DNA of 64,000 bases from Streptococcus pneumoniae (GTDB taxonomy: Bacteria; Bacillota; Bacilli; Lactobacillales; Streptococcaceae). The notes beneath the pieces were generated by a model. It was given only the letters and a program-made list of their open reading frames with translations. It made no database searches and was not told where the DNA came from. Made by a program: the position numbers and the translations under genes. Of the stretch, positions 28,933 to 41,432 are shown piece by piece; the first letter of the stretch is position 1; the number at the start of each line of letters is the position of its first letter. The stretch spans positions 1,612,001-1,676,000 of the forward strand of contig NZ_LN831051.1 in assembly GCF_001457635.1 (NCBI RefSeq). The letters are read 5' to 3'.

Positions 28933-29151
28933 CTATTCCTCGTCACTAAAATTATCTTCAAAACTAATAATATCATTAGGAGTGCAAGATAAAGCCTTAC
29001 ATATTCTTTCTAAATTCTTAAATGTAATTGGTTTATCCTTTCCCATTTGTGCCATAACATTTGTTGTAAGTCCTGCCATAGCTATTACATCTGTTTTCTT
29101 TAGTCCTTTTTTTGCTAACTGTATCCATAATGGTTTATAGTTAAGTGCCAT
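28933..29151 (-). CDS. Small XRE-family controller-like protein
   Basis: 72 residues, nearly all a Cro/C1-type helix-turn-helix (KKTDVIAMAGLTTNVMAQMGK, then ITFKNLERICKALSCTPNDII). Short XRE proteins directly upstream of restriction genes act as controller proteins. This one precedes the restriction remnant by 3 bases, so it is likely the leftover regulator of a lost R-M locus. It looks intact. Confidence 0.75.
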   Translation of the reverse strand: MALNYKPLWIQLAKKGLKKTDVIAMAGLTTNVMAQMGKDKPITFKNLERICKALSCTPNDIISFEDNFSDEE

Positions 29152-29343
29152 AATATCCCTCTTTTTTTCTTCATTAGATTTATTTAATTATAGCATAAAT
29201 ATTGATTTTATTCAATCTTACATTGATTTAGTGATTTGTTTTAGAGAATTTGTTGTGTTATTCCGTCCTTATTTTGCCATAAATTGTTTTAAGTGGGACC
29301 TCTTATCCTTACCATTTTTACCTCCTAATTTTGAGTATAAAAA

Positions 29344-29373
29344 AGACGATAGAGTTTTTAATTTCTATCGTCT
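29344..29373. terminator. Terminator-like hairpin
   Basis: AGACGATAGA and TCTATCGTCT form a ten-base-pair stem around a T-rich loop, downstream of the methyltransferase remnant. Confidence 0.65.
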
Positions 29374-29396
29374 GAGATTTACATATTAAATTTTCA

Positions 29397-29735
29397 TCAC
29401 AAAATAAGACTCTTTAAAGAATCTTTAAATTCATTGGTATGCTGCTTACAATATCCATTATTAAAATGGATATTGTAAGCAGCATACCAACTATTTATTT
29501 TTTGAGTTTTAAACTTTGGTAGAAGTCTTGAACTCCTTATATTTACATAACTATTTGCCTCTATAACTGTTATGACACGAAACCAACAAGCAAGTTCAAG
29601 CACCTCCATATCTTTATTCAAATGAGGACTAAGATATTCACAAACTTTATCATAAACCTCTTTATCTTTTTTCATAAAAGGGGCATACAACTTAGCAAAT
29701 TTATCCTAAAATTTTTTGTTGCCTTTATCAATCAT
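29397..29735 (-). pseudogene. SAM-dependent methyltransferase remnant with amber stop
   Basis: A Shine-Dalgarno (AAAGGAG) precedes ATG 29735 (MIDKGNKKF), then TAG at 29706-29708 interrupts. The same frame goes on: DKFAKLYAPFMKKDKEVYDKVC and KDMEVLELAC, the start of methyltransferase motif I. The expected Gly-rich loop is lost after ELAC, so the reading shifts to unrelated sequence. A perfect 26-bp inverted repeat lies near its end. No working enzyme can come from it. Confidence 0.7.
29434..29490. repeat. Perfect 26-bp inverted repeat with a 5-base loop
   Basis: The arms 29434-29459 (starting TTGGTATGCTGCTTAC) and 29465-29490 are perfect complements with only ATTAA between them. It lies inside the methyltransferase remnant. 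No gene function explains it. Confidence 0.9.
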
Positions 29736-29888
29736 TTCAACGCTCCTTTAAATATAAAAATGATCCTATCAATCTTTATATTGAGCCTATTTTCTAATTG
29801 ATACCTTGCAAGAAAGGAATAATAGCTGTTCCTATACCAAGTAGGAATGTAATAAATGCAGAAAGTCATATACTGTCATTCTTTTCTA

Positions 29889-31532
<1,644 letters not shown>

Positions 31533-31544
31533 CTATTGGCCGAC

Positions 31545-31571
31545 AAAAAAGACGGTAACGTTACGGTTACC
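31545..31571 (-). terminator. Terminator between rlmD and the upstream gene
   Basis: GGTAAC-GTTACG-GTTACC followed on the minus strand by a T run. It ends the transcript of the upstream secreted-protein gene. Confidence 0.7.
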
Positions 31572-31593
31572 ATCCATTATACCATGAAATTTC

Positions 31594-32568
31594 TTAAGAA
31601 CCAAAACTCTTGAAGAAGTTGACAAGGGCTTGCCAGAGGGAGCTTAAGAAGTTACCACCGTCCTCTAGCGCCTTATCCGCATCAAAGTTAAGGTTGATAT
31701 TTTTAAAACTGTCGCCAGCTTGTGATACGATGCTTTGTTTAAGGTCATTTAGGGTTTTAGTGAAATCTGCATTGCTGAGGATATCACTCTTTGAGAGATT
31801 CAAGGCAAAATTGATGATGATATTGATCTGGTTTCCTGTTATGACCTGATCAAGTTTGTAATTTTTTAAGGTATCTTCAACAATCTTGCGGATATCTTCT
31901 TCTGTCAGATTTCCCTTGCTTTCTTTAGCTTTGGCGAGTCCTGACTTGATATCAGCTAGGGCAACGTTTAATTTATTAGCATCATAGCCTGATTTGTCCT
32001 TGTTTTCAGCATTGATATCTGACAAAGCTTTTAGCTCTTCTTGAGCCAAATCTTTATTAGCTTGTGGCACCTTGGCTCCATTAGCCTCTAGCGAATAGTA
32101 AATCCCTGCTAAAGCACTTTCTCCTGTAACTGGAATAGGGGCTGCTACAGTGATTTTGGCATGTTCCATACCCAGCGTTACTGCTGCGTTTCGGTACATA
32201 TCCTGAGTCACCTTAGTGATATTTTCTGGTGTTTCAATCTTGACCTCAAGTGGCGATTTGTCACCTAGCTTTTGAATCTTGGCTGATGAATACAACTGTA
32301 AGCTAGAGTCATTGGCCACATTCATGATTTTAGAATAAACATCAGGTGTCATGGTCTTGAGTTCTTTGGTATCTGTTGAGGCATTGTAGCCCAGTTTTTT
32401 AAGAGTTTGATTTTTTTGGTCTTCAGATAGGGAGGAACCTAGGACATATTCAGGTTGGACATAGGTTTCATCGATAACTTTTTGAACATCTGTTGCTGCA
32501 TGGACGCTATTCATAGCTGTTACTGCCCACAAGACCGCAGCACTAGTCAGAAAGAGTTTCTTTCTCAT
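31594..32568 (-). CDS. Secreted DUF1002 protein
   Basis: 324 residues with a signal peptide (MRKKLFLTSAAVLWAVTAM, cut after VHA) and then a mature domain of the YpuA/DUF1002 type (VTQDMYRNAAVTLGMEHAKITVAAP, SALAGIYYSLEANGAKVP). It is exported; there is no lipobox or sortase motif. Function is unknown in the family. It is preceded by the PvaA-like gene and ends in a clear terminator. Confidence 0.8.
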   Translation of the reverse strand: MRKKLFLTSAAVLWAVTAMNSVHAATDVQKVIDETYVQPEYVLGSSLSEDQKNQTLKKLGYNASTDTKELKTMTPDVYSKIMNVANDSSLQLYSSAKIQKLGDKSPLEVKIETPENITKVTQDMYRNAAVTLGMEHAKITVAAPIPVTGESALAGIYYSLEANGAKVPQANKDLAQEELKALSDINAENKDKSGYDANKLNVALADIKSGLAKAKESKGNLTEEDIRKIVEDTLKNYKLDQVITGNQINIIINFALNLSKSDILSNADFTKTLNDLKQSIVSQAGDSFKNINLNFDADKALEDGGNFLSSLWQALVNFFKSFGS

Positions 32569-32641
32569 AGGGAATTTCCTCCTTTACTTCTTTATAGTAA
32601 TATATCTATCTTAAAGAAAACTTATAACAAAAACACCTGGT

Positions 32642-33256
32642 CTAGCCAGATGTTGAAAAGAGAGTGAAACATTTGATGATGTAAAGGTTAAGTCGTACCT
32701 GTCTAGAATAATAATAATTTCCTCCATTTACATAGAGTTCAGCACCGTGAAAAATGGAAATGGGGTGAATATAACTATAAGTCTTTCCAGTCGTATTACC
32801 AAGCAAGGGGGCAACAGTCTCACGAGAGTACTGTTTGGCTAGAGCCAAGGTATTTTCCTTGCCATTTTGGGCGATAAAATCGATATAGGCAGGTCCAAAA
32901 TTATAGGCTTGAACAGCTGTCCAGATATCTACACCCTTCTTCTGCGCCAGATAGAGATTGCCTGTCAGAGTTTGAATGCCTTGCCGAATGCTAGAGGCAT
33001 TATCATTGATGGTGTTGGTGGAACCACTTGCAGACTCACTAGACTGCATAACATCGCCTTCTTTTCCTTTTGTTTCAGTATAAATCATAGCAAGCACAAG
33101 CTCTTCGTTTGCTGGGGTGTCTTTTTCACTCAAGATTTCTCGCACCATGGGTTGATAGGTCATGACTTGTTTGACATCTTGATGAACGCGGTAAGCTTTA
33201 TAGCCAGCAAAAAGGAAGACTGCTAGTACAAGCACTCTTCGAATTCGTTTAAACAT
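32642..33256 (-). CDS. pvaA: Lysozyme-like surface protein (PvaA family)
   Basis: 204 residues with an N-terminal membrane anchor ([16 protein letters not shown]) and a lytic-transglycosylase-like domain: [21 protein letters not shown] includes the catalytic-type Glu, and [15 protein letters not shown] fits the fold's later part. Such proteins cleave glycan strands of peptidoglycan at the cell surface. I match it to pneumococcal vaccine antigen A from memory. It overlaps the nucleoid-associated gene by one base. Confidence 0.75.
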   Translation of the reverse strand: MFKRIRRVLVLAVFLFAGYKAYRVHQDVKQVMTYQPMVREILSEKDTPANEELVLAMIYTETKGKEGDVMQSSESASGSTNTINDNASSIRQGIQTLTGNLYLAQKKGVDIWTAVQAYNFGPAYIDFIAQNGKENTLALAKQYSRETVAPLLGNTTGKTYSYIHPISIFHGAELYVNGGNYYYSRQVRLNLYIIKCFTLFSTSG

Positions 33257-34230
33257 TATTTACTTTGGATATCCTCGATATTTTTGATTAAGATAGAGTA
33301 GGTTCCATTTTCGTTTTGGATAAACTCAACAGACTCGGCGTCTTGATAGACGTTATTGGGAACGATGAGCTCAATTCCATTTGATAAGGAGAGTTTTTGG
33401 TTTTCAAATTTCTTTAATTGGCGACTTGCATCAATTTCATCAAATTGAACAGGTTCTGGTACGGCTTCTTTGACTTGGTCAATAAAGCTCAAACGAGCCG
33501 TCAGATTGTTGTCAAAAAGGTCATTAGCCAATTTCTCAGGTGACAATTCATTGCTTTCTTCTAGGTTGTTGAAAATCGCTGATTTGACCTTGGATTGAAA
33601 TTGAAAATCATCTGTGTTAAAAGATTCAGCAATTCTCTGGGCTGTTTTTTCCAGTTCCTTGATAGATTTTTTAGGAGAAATCTTAGGAGCGACAGCAAGA
33701 AGATTATCTGAAAAATAGTTCAAAAAAGTCCCGTTGTACTTGATTCGTTTTTCAATCAGGTGATACTTGCGACTCTGAAGATTGACCACCAAGGCCTCGT
33801 CAGCACCCGTTCCAAATCCAGGCAGGTTATTCTGAGTCAGCTTGATTGGATTATCAACTTCTCCTCCGAGGTGGGTCAAGGTCTCCCGCAGGGCAATTCG
33901 CAAGAAAGCGAAATGTTCTACACCTTCTTTAGAAAATTGAACAAAAATCAAGTCATTGGTCTTGAGATTTTCAGAAATGCTAAACTCCTCTTTCCAGAGA
34001 TTAGCCAGCGTTACTGATGTCTCCAACAAATCGTCTGTAATATGATTGAAGAAGGGATTTTCTTCTTCGAAAATCCCAGTCTTGGCTTCATCTGAATACA
34101 CATGTTCAATTTTTTTACGTAGGTATTCTTCGATTTTTGGAGTAATATTGAGAAACTTATCTGCTAAGAACAGCTCGGTATCATCCGGACTGAACTGGTG
34201 AATAATGGCTTTCTTAATATAAATGTCCAT
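33256..34230 (-). CDS. Nucleoid-associated protein (NdpA/YejK-like)
   Basis: The start is set at ATG 34230 ([17 protein letters not shown]) with GAGGAAT upstream, giving 324 residues. The opening [11 protein letters not shown] and the later [27 protein letters not shown] are as in 37-kDa nucleoid-associated proteins. Eight bases separate it from the glyA stop, so the genes form one operon. Confidence 0.8.
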   Translation of the reverse strand: MDIYIKKAIIHQFSPDDTELFLADKFLNITPKIEEYLRKKIEHVYSDEAKTGIFEEENPFFNHITDDLLETSVTLANLWKEEFSISENLKTNDLIFVQFSKEGVEHFAFLRIALRETLTHLGGEVDNPIKLTQNNLPGFGTGADEALVVNLQSRKYHLIEKRIKYNGTFLNYFSDNLLAVAPKISPKKSIKELEKTAQRIAESFNTDDFQFQSKVKSAIFNNLEESNELSPEKLANDLFDNNLTARLSFIDQVKEAVPEPVQFDEIDASRQLKKFENQKLSLSNGIELIVPNNVYQDAESVEFIQNENGTYSILIKNIEDIQSK

Positions 34231-34237
34231 AAAAGTT

Positions 34238-35494
34238 TTATTCCTCGTATAATGGGAAGGCATCTGTCAATTCTTTGACTGCACTTCTCACTTCTTCTAA
34301 TACAGCCTCATTTTCTGAATTCTTAAGGGTTTTAATGATGAGTTCAGCCACTTTGCGACTTTCTTCTTCACCAAATCCACGTGCAGTAATAGCTGCTGCT
34401 CCGATACGAATCCCACTTGTCTTGAATGGTGACAAGGTTTCGTAAGGGATTGAATTTTTATTTAGGGTAATATTGACTTCATCCAGCAAGTTTTGAGCAA
34501 CTTTTCCGTTTTCTACAACCTTAGTCACATCAACAAGGAAGAGATGGTTTTCAGTTCCACCTGAAATAATACGGAAATCAGGGTCTTGCAAGAAGACATC
34601 TGCCATAGCCTTGCTGTTCTTAATTACATTGGCAGCATATTCCTTGAAAGCTGGATCCAAAACTTCTTTGAAGGAAACTGCCTTAGCAGCCACAACATGC
34701 TCCAAAGGACCACCCTGAATACCAGGGAAAATAGCTGAATTGATTTTCTTAGCTAAATCCTCATCATTGGTCAAAATCAAACCACCACGAGGACCACGAA
34801 GGGTTTTGTGGGTCGTTGTTGTAGTGATATGAGCGTATGGCACTGGGCTTGGGTGAAGACCAGCTGCAACCAAGCCAGCGATGTGGGCCATATCAACCAT
34901 AAGCTTAGCCCCAACAGCATCTGCAATTTCACGGAATTTTGAAAAGTCAATAATTTGAGAATAGGCTGAAGCACCAGCTACAATCAGTTTTGGTTTTACT
35001 TCTTGGGCTTGTTTCAAGATAGCATCAAAGTCCAAAAGTTCCGTTTCAGGATCCACACTATAGGAAAGAAAGTTGTAGGTTTGACCAGAGAAGCTAACTG
35101 GAGCTCCGTGGGTCAAGTGTCCACCTGCTGCCAAATCCATTCCCATAACCGTATCACCTGGCTCAATCAAGGACATGTAAGCCGCACAGTTAGCTTGGCT
35201 TCCTGAATGTGGTTGGACATTGGCAAATTTAGCACCGAAAATTTCTTTTGCGCGTTCAATAGCAAGAGTCTCTACAACGTCTACTACATCAGTTCCACCA
35301 TAATAACGGCGTCCTGGGTAACCCTCGGCATATTTATTTGTCAAGATAGACCCTTGAGCTGCCATAACAGCCTTGGAAACTACGTTTTCCGAAGCAATTA
35401 ACTCGATATTATTTTGTTGGCGTTCTTCTTCTTTGGCAATAGCATTCCAGAGATCAGCATCATATGCTTTAAAATCATCTTTGTCAAAAATCAT
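34238..35494 (-). CDS. glyA: Serine hydroxymethyltransferase
   Basis: 418 residues of the PLP fold type I. The pyridoxal lysine lies in [28 protein letters not shown] and [15 protein letters not shown] are the substrate and folate-site regions. It converts serine and tetrahydrofolate to glycine and 5,10-methylene-THF. Length and motifs are typical. Confidence 0.97.
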   Translation of the reverse strand: MIFDKDDFKAYDADLWNAIAKEEERQQNNIELIASENVVSKAVMAAQGSILTNKYAEGYPGRRYYGGTDVVDVVETLAIERAKEIFGAKFANVQPHSGSQANCAAYMSLIEPGDTVMGMDLAAGGHLTHGAPVSFSGQTYNFLSYSVDPETELLDFDAILKQAQEVKPKLIVAGASAYSQIIDFSKFREIADAVGAKLMVDMAHIAGLVAAGLHPSPVPYAHITTTTTHKTLRGPRGGLILTNDEDLAKKINSAIFPGIQGGPLEHVVAAKAVSFKEVLDPAFKEYAANVIKNSKAMADVFLQDPDFRIISGGTENHLFLVDVTKVVENGKVAQNLLDEVNITLNKNSIPYETLSPFKTSGIRIGAAAITARGFGEEESRKVAELIIKTLKNSENEAVLEEVRSAVKELTDAFPLYEE

Positions 35495-35555
35495 AGGTCT
35501 TCTCCTTTATTGTGTGACTAGTCCATTAGTTTGATTTTACAATAAGAAAATCAAA

Positions 35556-35987
35556 CTAAAAGATGCGAATAAACCGTTTCTGCATTTTATCACAAGTATA
35601 GCCAACTTTTTCATAAAATGCATGAGCACCCAGACGATGATTGGCAGAATTTAAGCGGATAAACCCATAACCACATCTTTTGGCTTCTTGTTCCAACCCT
35701 TGTAGTAAACTTTTACCGATACCTTGACCTTGCGCTTGAGGTGAAACTGCTAAAGCTAAGATATTAAATCCTGCTTTGGAATAGAGTGATTCGTAAACTT
35801 CAGCGTGGACATATCCAAGTAAGACATGATTAGCTGCATCCTCATAGCCAAGTAGGAAATGATGGGAATCCTGAGACAGTCTAGCTAGTTGGCTAGCCGT
35901 TTCCTCTGGACTAAAAGTATAACCCAAAGCCTCTTGGTTGATGTCACATATCGCTTTCACATCTGTTTCTTGCAAATCTCTTAGCAT
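35556..35987 (-). CDS. GNAT-family acetyltransferase
   Basis: The start is placed at ATG 35987 (MLRDLQETDVKAICDI) with GAGGAGG upstream. NILALAVSPQAQGQGIGKSLLQGLE is the acetyl-CoA-binding motif A. The substrate is unknown. Its start overlaps the stop region of the Sua5-type gene. Confidence 0.85.
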   Translation of the reverse strand: MLRDLQETDVKAICDINQEALGYTFSPEETASQLARLSQDSHHFLLGYEDAANHVLLGYVHAEVYESLYSKAGFNILALAVSPQAQGQGIGKSLLQGLEQEAKRCGYGFIRLNSANHRLGAHAFYEKVGYTCDKMQKRFIRIF

Positions 35988-35988
35988 T

Positions 35989-36591
35989 TCAAGCCTCCTC
36001 AAAAGAAATCTCTGGCAACCGAGCAAGAATATCTTCTCGTTTAATTGCGCCTTGGCGTAAGATTTTCACCTTGTCTCCAGACAAATCCACAATAGTTGAA
36101 TCCTGTCCAGTTAGAAAAGCATCGTCTTCCAGACCCAGAACCTCTTGGTCAAAATCCTTCAGAATTTGTTCAAAGGTTACACCACTTGCCTGACCTGAGA
36201 TATTGGCAGACGGCCCAATCAAGGGACCTGTCTCTCGAATTAAATCCAGTGTGATAGGGTGACTGGGCATCCGAAATCCAATAGTTGCAAGGTCAGAATT
36301 TACCCAATAGGGAACTCGGTCATTGGCTTCGAGAATAATGGTCAAGGGACCTGGCAAAAAGGTCTCTACAAGTTTTTGTAGATAAGCTGGCTGATTCTTA
36401 GAAAAGTGCAAGATATCCTCTAAAGAGGCAACATTGAGATTGAGCGCCTTGTCTCTAGGACGACGTTTGAGCTGGTAAACATGGTCAACTGCTTTTTCGT
36501 CTAAGGCCTTGGCAAAAAGACCATAAACCGTCTCTGTAGGCAGAATGACAGCTCCACCATTTTCCAACTCTTGTCTAATCCTGTCCATCAT
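35989..36591 (-). CDS. Sua5/YciO/YrdC-type threonylcarbamoyladenylate synthase
   Basis: The start at ATG 36591 is favoured, as the longer frame runs through prmC. GGAVILPTETVYGLFAKAL is the KxR-type core binding loop of the family, followed by LKRRPRDKALNL and GPLIGPSANISGQASG. The product makes threonylcarbamoyl-AMP for t6A37 in tRNA. It overlaps the 3' end of prmC by 17 bases. Confidence 0.88.
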   Translation of the reverse strand: MMDRIRQELENGGAVILPTETVYGLFAKALDEKAVDHVYQLKRRPRDKALNLNVASLEDILHFSKNQPAYLQKLVETFLPGPLTIILEANDRVPYWVNSDLATIGFRMPSHPITLDLIRETGPLIGPSANISGQASGVTFEQILKDFDQEVLGLEDDAFLTGQDSTIVDLSGDKVKILRQGAIKREDILARLPEISFEEA

Positions 36592-37414
36592 CAACCACGA
36601 CCATCCTATCTTGACCAAATTGGTCCTTGAGTGTTCGAACTCTTTTTTCAGGAAGATGTTTCCTAAAAAGTTCGGGAACACTTTGACCTTGCTTGTATCC
36701 AATTTCAAGGTAAATCTTACCACCATCCTTGAGATAGTCTTTTGCATCTTCCGCAATTCTACAGTAAATAGCTAGGCCATCCTCGTCTGCAAAGAGAGCT
36801 AGATGAGGCTCCGAATGCAAAACATTCAAGCCTACCTCTGACTCATCTTCACGAGAGATATAGGGTGGATTGGATACAATTATATCATATTTTTCAGAAA
36901 TTTCTGCAAAACAATCAGATTTTTTAAAAAATATATTAAGATTTTGATCGCTAGCATTCTCTGATGCAAGCTCTAAGGCCTCTTGAGAAACATCTGCTGC
37001 TGTCACTGACCAATCTGGTCTATTTTTTGCTAGAGCGAGAGCAATAGCTCCACTACCTGTTCCAATATCCAGAACTGAGAGATTCGTCTCAAGATTTTCA
37101 GTTAGAATAAGCTCCACTAACTCCTCTGTTTCTGGACGAGGAATCAAAACCCGTTCATCCACCTTTAAATGCATTCCATAAAAATCTGCCTGTCCAATGA
37201 TGTACTGAGCTGGCTTGTGAGCTGCTAGTTGCTGGTAAATATCTTCTACAAATTGTTTTTCTTCCTCTGTTGTCACCTCCTGCTGGAGGGCAAAAATAAA
37301 GTCTGTAAAAGATAGATTTTTCAGACTACGATAGACAAAAGAGAGGCTTTCCGCTTCCTCTCCTTGTCTTATCAACTCTTCTTCAAAATTTGAAAATAAT
37401 TGAGCTAATTTCAT
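36575..37414 (-). CDS. prmC: Release-factor glutamine methyltransferase
   Basis: 279 residues. VLDIGTGSGAIALALAKNRP is the SAM-binding motif I and IIVSNPPYISRED the NPPY catalytic motif. The enzyme methylates the Gln of the GGQ motif in release factors. The adjacent prfA encodes its substrate, and the two genes share a base. Confidence 0.96.
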   Translation of the reverse strand: MKLAQLFSNFEEELIRQGEEAESLSFVYRSLKNLSFTDFIFALQQEVTTEEEKQFVEDIYQQLAAHKPAQYIIGQADFYGMHLKVDERVLIPRPETEELVELILTENLETNLSVLDIGTGSGAIALALAKNRPDWSVTAADVSQEALELASENASDQNLNIFFKKSDCFAEISEKYDIIVSNPPYISREDESEVGLNVLHSEPHLALFADEDGLAIYCRIAEDAKDYLKDGGKIYLEIGYKQGQSVPELFRKHLPEKRVRTLKDQFGQDRMVVVDDGQD

Positions 37415-38493
37415 TATTTGTTTAATTCTTCTAGTTTTTGTGTTTGGTCATAAAGCACCAAGGCATCCACAACTTCGTCCAATTTACCAGACAAAATCGT
37501 ATCTAGTTTTTGGAGGGTCAAGCCGATACGGTGGTCTGTGACACGGTTTTGTGGGAAGTTATAAGTTCGGATCCGTTCTGAACGGTCACCAGTACCGATT
37601 GTCGACTTACGCTCAGCGTCTTGTTCATCCTGAGCAATCTGAGCAAAGTGGTCAGCGACGCGTGCACGGATAATCTTCATAGCCTTCTCGCGGTTCTTCT
37701 GCTGGGTACGTTCTTCCTGCATCTCAACCTTGATATTGGTTGGCAAGTGAACGATACGAACGGCAGTCGCAACCTTATTGACGTTCTGTCCACCAGCACC
37801 AGAGGCGTGATAGATGTCGACACGAAGGTCTTTTGGATCAATGTCGTATTCAACCTCTTCAACTTCTGGCATAACAAGAACTGTCGCTGTCGAAGTATGA
37901 ACACGGCCTTGGCTTTCTGTCACAGGAACACGTTGCACACGGTGGGCACCTGATTCATACTTAAGCTTAGAGTATACAGACTGACCTGAAACCATAGCAA
38001 CCACTTCTTTAAAACCACCGACACCATTCATAGAGGCTTCCATGACTTCAAAGCGCCAACCTTGGGCTTCCGCATACTTTTGGTACATAGTTAGCAAATC
38101 TCCAGCGAAAAGTGCCGCTTCGTCTCCACCAGCTGCTCCACGGATTTCAAGGATGATATTCTTGTCATCGTTTGGATCCTTTGGAAGGAGCAAAATTTTC
38201 AGTTTTTCTTCATATTCTTCTTTTTCAGCCTTGGCATCTTTGAGTTCTTGCTTGGCCATTTCTTCCAAGTCCGCATCTCCGCCTGATTCCTTAATCATCT
38301 CTTCGGCATCGACGATATTTTGAAGGACTTGTTTATACTCACGGTAGGCTATTACGGTGTCACGATTGGAAGCTTCTTCTTTTGAAAGCTCCATAAAACG
38401 CTTGGTGTCTGAAACGACATCAGGGTCACTCAGCAATTCTCCTAGTTCTTCATAACGGTCTTCTACAGCTTGTAGTTGATCATAGATGTTCAT
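37414..38493 (-). CDS. prfA: Peptide chain release factor 1
   Basis: 359 residues with the GGQ motif in [17 protein letters not shown], which catalyses peptidyl-tRNA hydrolysis, and the C-terminal domain [14 protein letters not shown]. The codon-recognition region lies near residues 185-200. It reads UAA and UAG, the very stops that litter the island. Confidence 0.97.
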   Translation of the reverse strand: MNIYDQLQAVEDRYEELGELLSDPDVVSDTKRFMELSKEEASNRDTVIAYREYKQVLQNIVDAEEMIKESGGDADLEEMAKQELKDAKAEKEEYEEKLKILLLPKDPNDDKNIILEIRGAAGGDEAALFAGDLLTMYQKYAEAQGWRFEVMEASMNGVGGFKEVVAMVSGQSVYSKLKYESGAHRVQRVPVTESQGRVHTSTATVLVMPEVEEVEYDIDPKDLRVDIYHASGAGGQNVNKVATAVRIVHLPTNIKVEMQEERTQQKNREKAMKIIRARVADHFAQIAQDEQDAERKSTIGTGDRSERIRTYNFPQNRVTDHRIGLTLQKLDTILSGKLDEVVDALVLYDQTQKLEELNK

Positions 38494-38502
38494 TTTTTCT
38501 CC

Positions 38503-38982
38503 TTATTTCTCAATTGTTAAATCATAGATTGCTACTACTTCATTCTCGGCTATTTCCCCAGTTTCTTTAAATCCATAACTGAGGTAACAAAATCTTGCCT
38601 GTTCATTTTCTGGTTCATAAGACAACCAAAGTTTATTGCTTAAACCTGCTGGCGCTGTTCGAACATAGTCTAGTACTTTATCCATAATTGGTTTAAAATA
38701 TCCTTGATTTTGAAAATTCCTATCAATCATAAAACGAAATAGTAAATAATTTCCACTACTAATTCCGATCTTTTTATCATAAGCTATCATCACAAAACCT
38801 ATAATTGCATCATTATCATAAACTGCCAATGTAGCTACAAAATCTCCATTTTTAGTGTAGACGTATGCTTCAGCTAAACTAATTGCGTTGGTTGCAATGA
38901 ATTGTTTTTGATATTCCTTGACATCCAAATTTAAAACATCAAAATAATTTTCCATTGTAACATCTCTTAGTTCAATTGTCAT
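38503..38982 (-). CDS. GNAT-family acetyltransferase
   Basis: 159 residues. [28 protein letters not shown] holds a diverged motif A and [26 protein letters not shown] the later part. The start [14 protein letters not shown] overlaps the tdk end by 11 bases. The substrate is unknown. Confidence 0.82.
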   Translation of the reverse strand: MTIELRDVTMENYFDVLNLDVKEYQKQFIATNAISLAEAYVYTKNGDFVATLAVYDNDAIIGFVMIAYDKKIGISSGNYLLFRFMIDRNFQNQGYFKPIMDKVLDYVRTAPAGLSNKLWLSYEPENEQARFCYLSYGFKETGEIAENEVVAIYDLTIEK

Positions 38983-39571
38983 AGTTTTGCTCCTTGTTAG
39001 AGGTTATCATTGGCGTAAAATAATGTTTACGGCAAACTGAGATATAGGTTTCGTTACCACCAATCTGGATCTGTTCTCCATCGTAAACGGGCAGTCCATC
39101 CTGTGTTCGCAACACCATGGTCGCCTTTTTCTTGCAATACTGACAGATGGTCTTGATTTCGTCAATCTTGTCTGCTAAAAGCAAGAGATATTTGGAACCT
39201 TCGAACAATTCATTGCGAAAGTCATTTTTCAAGCCAAAAGCCATGACGGGTATGTCTAACTCGTCCACAACACGAGCTAGGTCGTAAACATGGTGGCGTT
39301 TAAGAAACTGGGCTTCATCGACCAAAACACAGTAAGGTTTTTCTGGTAGGTCTCGGATATAGCCAAAGATATCCGTTGTTTCCTCAATCGCAAGGGCAGG
39401 GCGTTTCATGCCAATTCGACTCGACACATAGCCAACACCGTCACGCGTATCCAGAGCCGAGGTCATAATGACAACACCTTTTCCTTGCTCCTCGTAGTTA
39501 TAGGCCACTTTGAGAATCTCAATCGTTTTACCAGAGTTCATGGTCCCATAACGATAGTACAACTGTGCCAT
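38972..39571 (-). CDS. tdk: Thymidine kinase
   Basis: 199 residues. [12 protein letters not shown] is the P-loop, [14 protein letters not shown] the Walker B and catalytic Glu region, and CQYCKKKAT with CRKHYF the zinc ligands. It phosphorylates thymidine for salvage. Confidence 0.96.
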   Translation of the reverse strand: MAQLYYRYGTMNSGKTIEILKVAYNYEEQGKGVVIMTSALDTRDGVGYVSSRIGMKRPALAIEETTDIFGYIRDLPEKPYCVLVDEAQFLKRHHVYDLARVVDELDIPVMAFGLKNDFRNELFEGSKYLLLLADKIDEIKTICQYCKKKATMVLRTQDGLPVYDGEQIQIGGNETYISVCRKHYFTPMITSNKEQNYDN

Positions 39572-39693
39572 GTTTCTTGCTTCACGTCCATTTCTAAATT
39601 TTTGCTACATTCTAGTATATCATAATTTTCTTAAGCTTTAAACGGCAAAATGTGGTAAAATGGAAGAAATCAAAACTAGTGGAGGAAGCTATT

Positions 39694-39876
39694 ATGCCAT
39701 TTGTACGCATCGATTTATTTGAAGGACGCACGCTCGAGCAAAAGAAAGCTCTTGCTAAGGAAGTAACGGAAGCAGTTGTCCGCAACACTGGAGCCCCTCA
39801 ATCTGCTGTCCATGTCATCATCAACGACATGCCAGAAGGAACTTACTTCCCACAAGGGGAAATGCGTACTAAATAA
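39694..39876 (+). CDS. 4-oxalocrotonate tautomerase-like protein
   Basis: Start ATG 39694 (GGAGGAAG upstream) gives a 60-residue protein beginning MPFVRIDLFEGR, so Pro1 is exposed after Met removal, as the tautomerase mechanism needs. Length and motif fit the family. The cellular substrate is unknown. Confidence 0.88.
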   Translation: MPFVRIDLFEGRTLEQKKALAKEVTEAVVRNTGAPQSAVHVIINDMPEGTYFPQGEMRTK

Positions 39877-40012
39877 GCTAGCTTAAGCAGAATTGCTTAG
39901 GCTTTTTCAATCTCCAAGTAGCATTCATTGAAGAAATATCCTAAATTTGTTACAATTTGAAAAGAAACTTGGAGAATTTCCAAGAAAAGAGCTATTAATT
40001 AAAGGAAACATT

Positions 40013-41386
40013 ATGATTACACGTGAATTTGATACCATCGCTGCTATCTCTACTCCACTAGGTGAAGGGGCTATTGGTATTGTCCGCCTGAGCGGAACAG
40101 ACAGTTTTGCTATTGCGCAAAAGATTTTTAAAGGAAAAGACTTGAACAAGGTTGCCAGCCACACTCTCAACTACGGTCACATTATTGATCCTCTGACTGG
40201 TAAAGTCATGGACGAGGTTATGGTTGGGGCTATGAAGTCTCCAAAGACCTTCACTCGTGAGGATATTATCGAGATTAACACCCACGGTGGGATTGCGGTG
40301 ACCAATGAAATTCTCCAGCTAGCTATTCGTGAAGGGGCTCGGTTGGCAGAACCTGGTGAATTTACCAAACGTGCTTTTTTAAACGGTCGCGTAGACTTGA
40401 CACAGGCAGAGGCTGTGATGGATATCATCCGTGCCAAGACTGACAAGGCCATGAACATTGCGGTCAAACAATTAGACGGCTCCCTTTCTGACCTCATTAA
40501 CAATACCCGTCAAGAAATCCTCAATACACTTGCCCAAGTTGAGGTCAATATCGACTATCCTGAATATGATGATGTTGAGGAAGCTACTACTGCCGTTGTC
40601 CGTGAGAAGACTATGGAGTTTGAGCAATTGCTAACCAATCTTCTTAGAACAGCCCGTCGCGGCAAAATCCTTCGTGAAGGAATTTCAACAGCTATCATCG
40701 GACGTCCCAACGTTGGGAAATCCAGCCTTCTCAACAACCTCTTGCGTGAGGACAAGGCTATCGTAACAGATATCGCTGGGACAACACGAGATGTCATCGA
40801 AGAGTACGTCAACATCAATGGTGTACCTCTCAAATTGATTGATACAGCCGGTATTCGTGAAACAGATGACATAGTGGAACAAATCGGTGTTGAGCGTTCG
40901 AAAAAAGCCCTCAAGGAAGCCGACTTGGTTCTACTAGTGCTAAATGCCAGTGAACCACTGACTGCGCAAGACAGACAACTTCTTGAAATTAGCCAAGATA
41001 CCAATCGCATTATTCTACTTAATAAAACCGACCTGCCAGAAACGATTGAAACTTCGAAACTACCTGAAGACGTTATCCGTATTTCAGTCCTTAAAAACCA
41101 AAACATCGACAAGATTGAAGAGCGAATCAACAACCTCTTCTTTGAAAATGCTGGCTTGGTCGAGCAAGATGCTACCTACTTGTCAAACGCCCGTCACATT
41201 TCCCTGATTGAAAAAGCAGTTGAAAGCCTACAAGCCGTTAATCAAGGTCTTGAGCTGGGGATGCCAGTTGATTTGCTTCAAGTTGACTTGACTCGTACTT
41301 GGGAAATCCTCGGAGAAATCACTGGGGATGCTGCTCCAGATGAACTTATTGCCCAACTCTTTAGCCAATTCTGTTTAGGAAAATAA
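40013..41386 (+). CDS. mnmE: tRNA modification GTPase MnmE
   Basis: Start at ATG 40013 (AAAGGAAACATT upstream), 457 residues. The G-domain motifs are [22 protein letters not shown] and NKTD; the C-terminus ends FCLGK as in all MnmE proteins. With MnmG it modifies the wobble uridine of several tRNAs. It has its own leader and ends in a convergent terminator. Confidence 0.97.
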   Translation: MITREFDTIAAISTPLGEGAIGIVRLSGTDSFAIAQKIFKGKDLNKVASHTLNYGHIIDPLTGKVMDEVMVGAMKSPKTFTREDIIEINTHGGIAVTNEILQLAIREGARLAEPGEFTKRAFLNGRVDLTQAEAVMDIIRAKTDKAMNIAVKQLDGSLSDLINNTRQEILNTLAQVEVNIDYPEYDDVEEATTAVVREKTMEFEQLLTNLLRTARRGKILREGISTAIIGRPNVGKSSLLNNLLREDKAIVTDIAGTTRDVIEEYVNINGVPLKLIDTAGIRETDDIVEQIGVERSKKALKEADLVLLVLNASEPLTAQDRQLLEISQDTNRIILLNKTDLPETIETSKLPEDVIRISVLKNQNIDKIEERINNLFFENAGLVEQDATYLSNARHISLIEKAVESLQAVNQGLELGMPVDLLQVDLTRTWEILGEITGDAAPDELIAQLFSQFCLGK

Positions 41387-41388
41387 GA

Positions 41389-41422
41389 AAAATCCATGAT
41401 CCTTCATTCGGTCATGGATTTT
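41389..41422. terminator. Convergent terminator between mnmE and dapA
   Basis: AAAATCCATGA and TCATGGATTTT form an 11-base-pair stem with A/T tails on both strands. Confidence 0.85.
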
Positions 41423-41432
41423 ATTGTCTTTA

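Noticed and set aside
33760-34017. Small plus-strand frame inside the nucleoid-protein gene
   Set aside because: Antisense to a clear gene, with no independent evidence.
40177-41133. Long antisense frames opposite mnmE (about 108 and 192 codons)
   Set aside because: They lie opposite a well-supported gene, look like reverse-frame artefacts rich in Ser/Arg/Leu and have no ribosome site.
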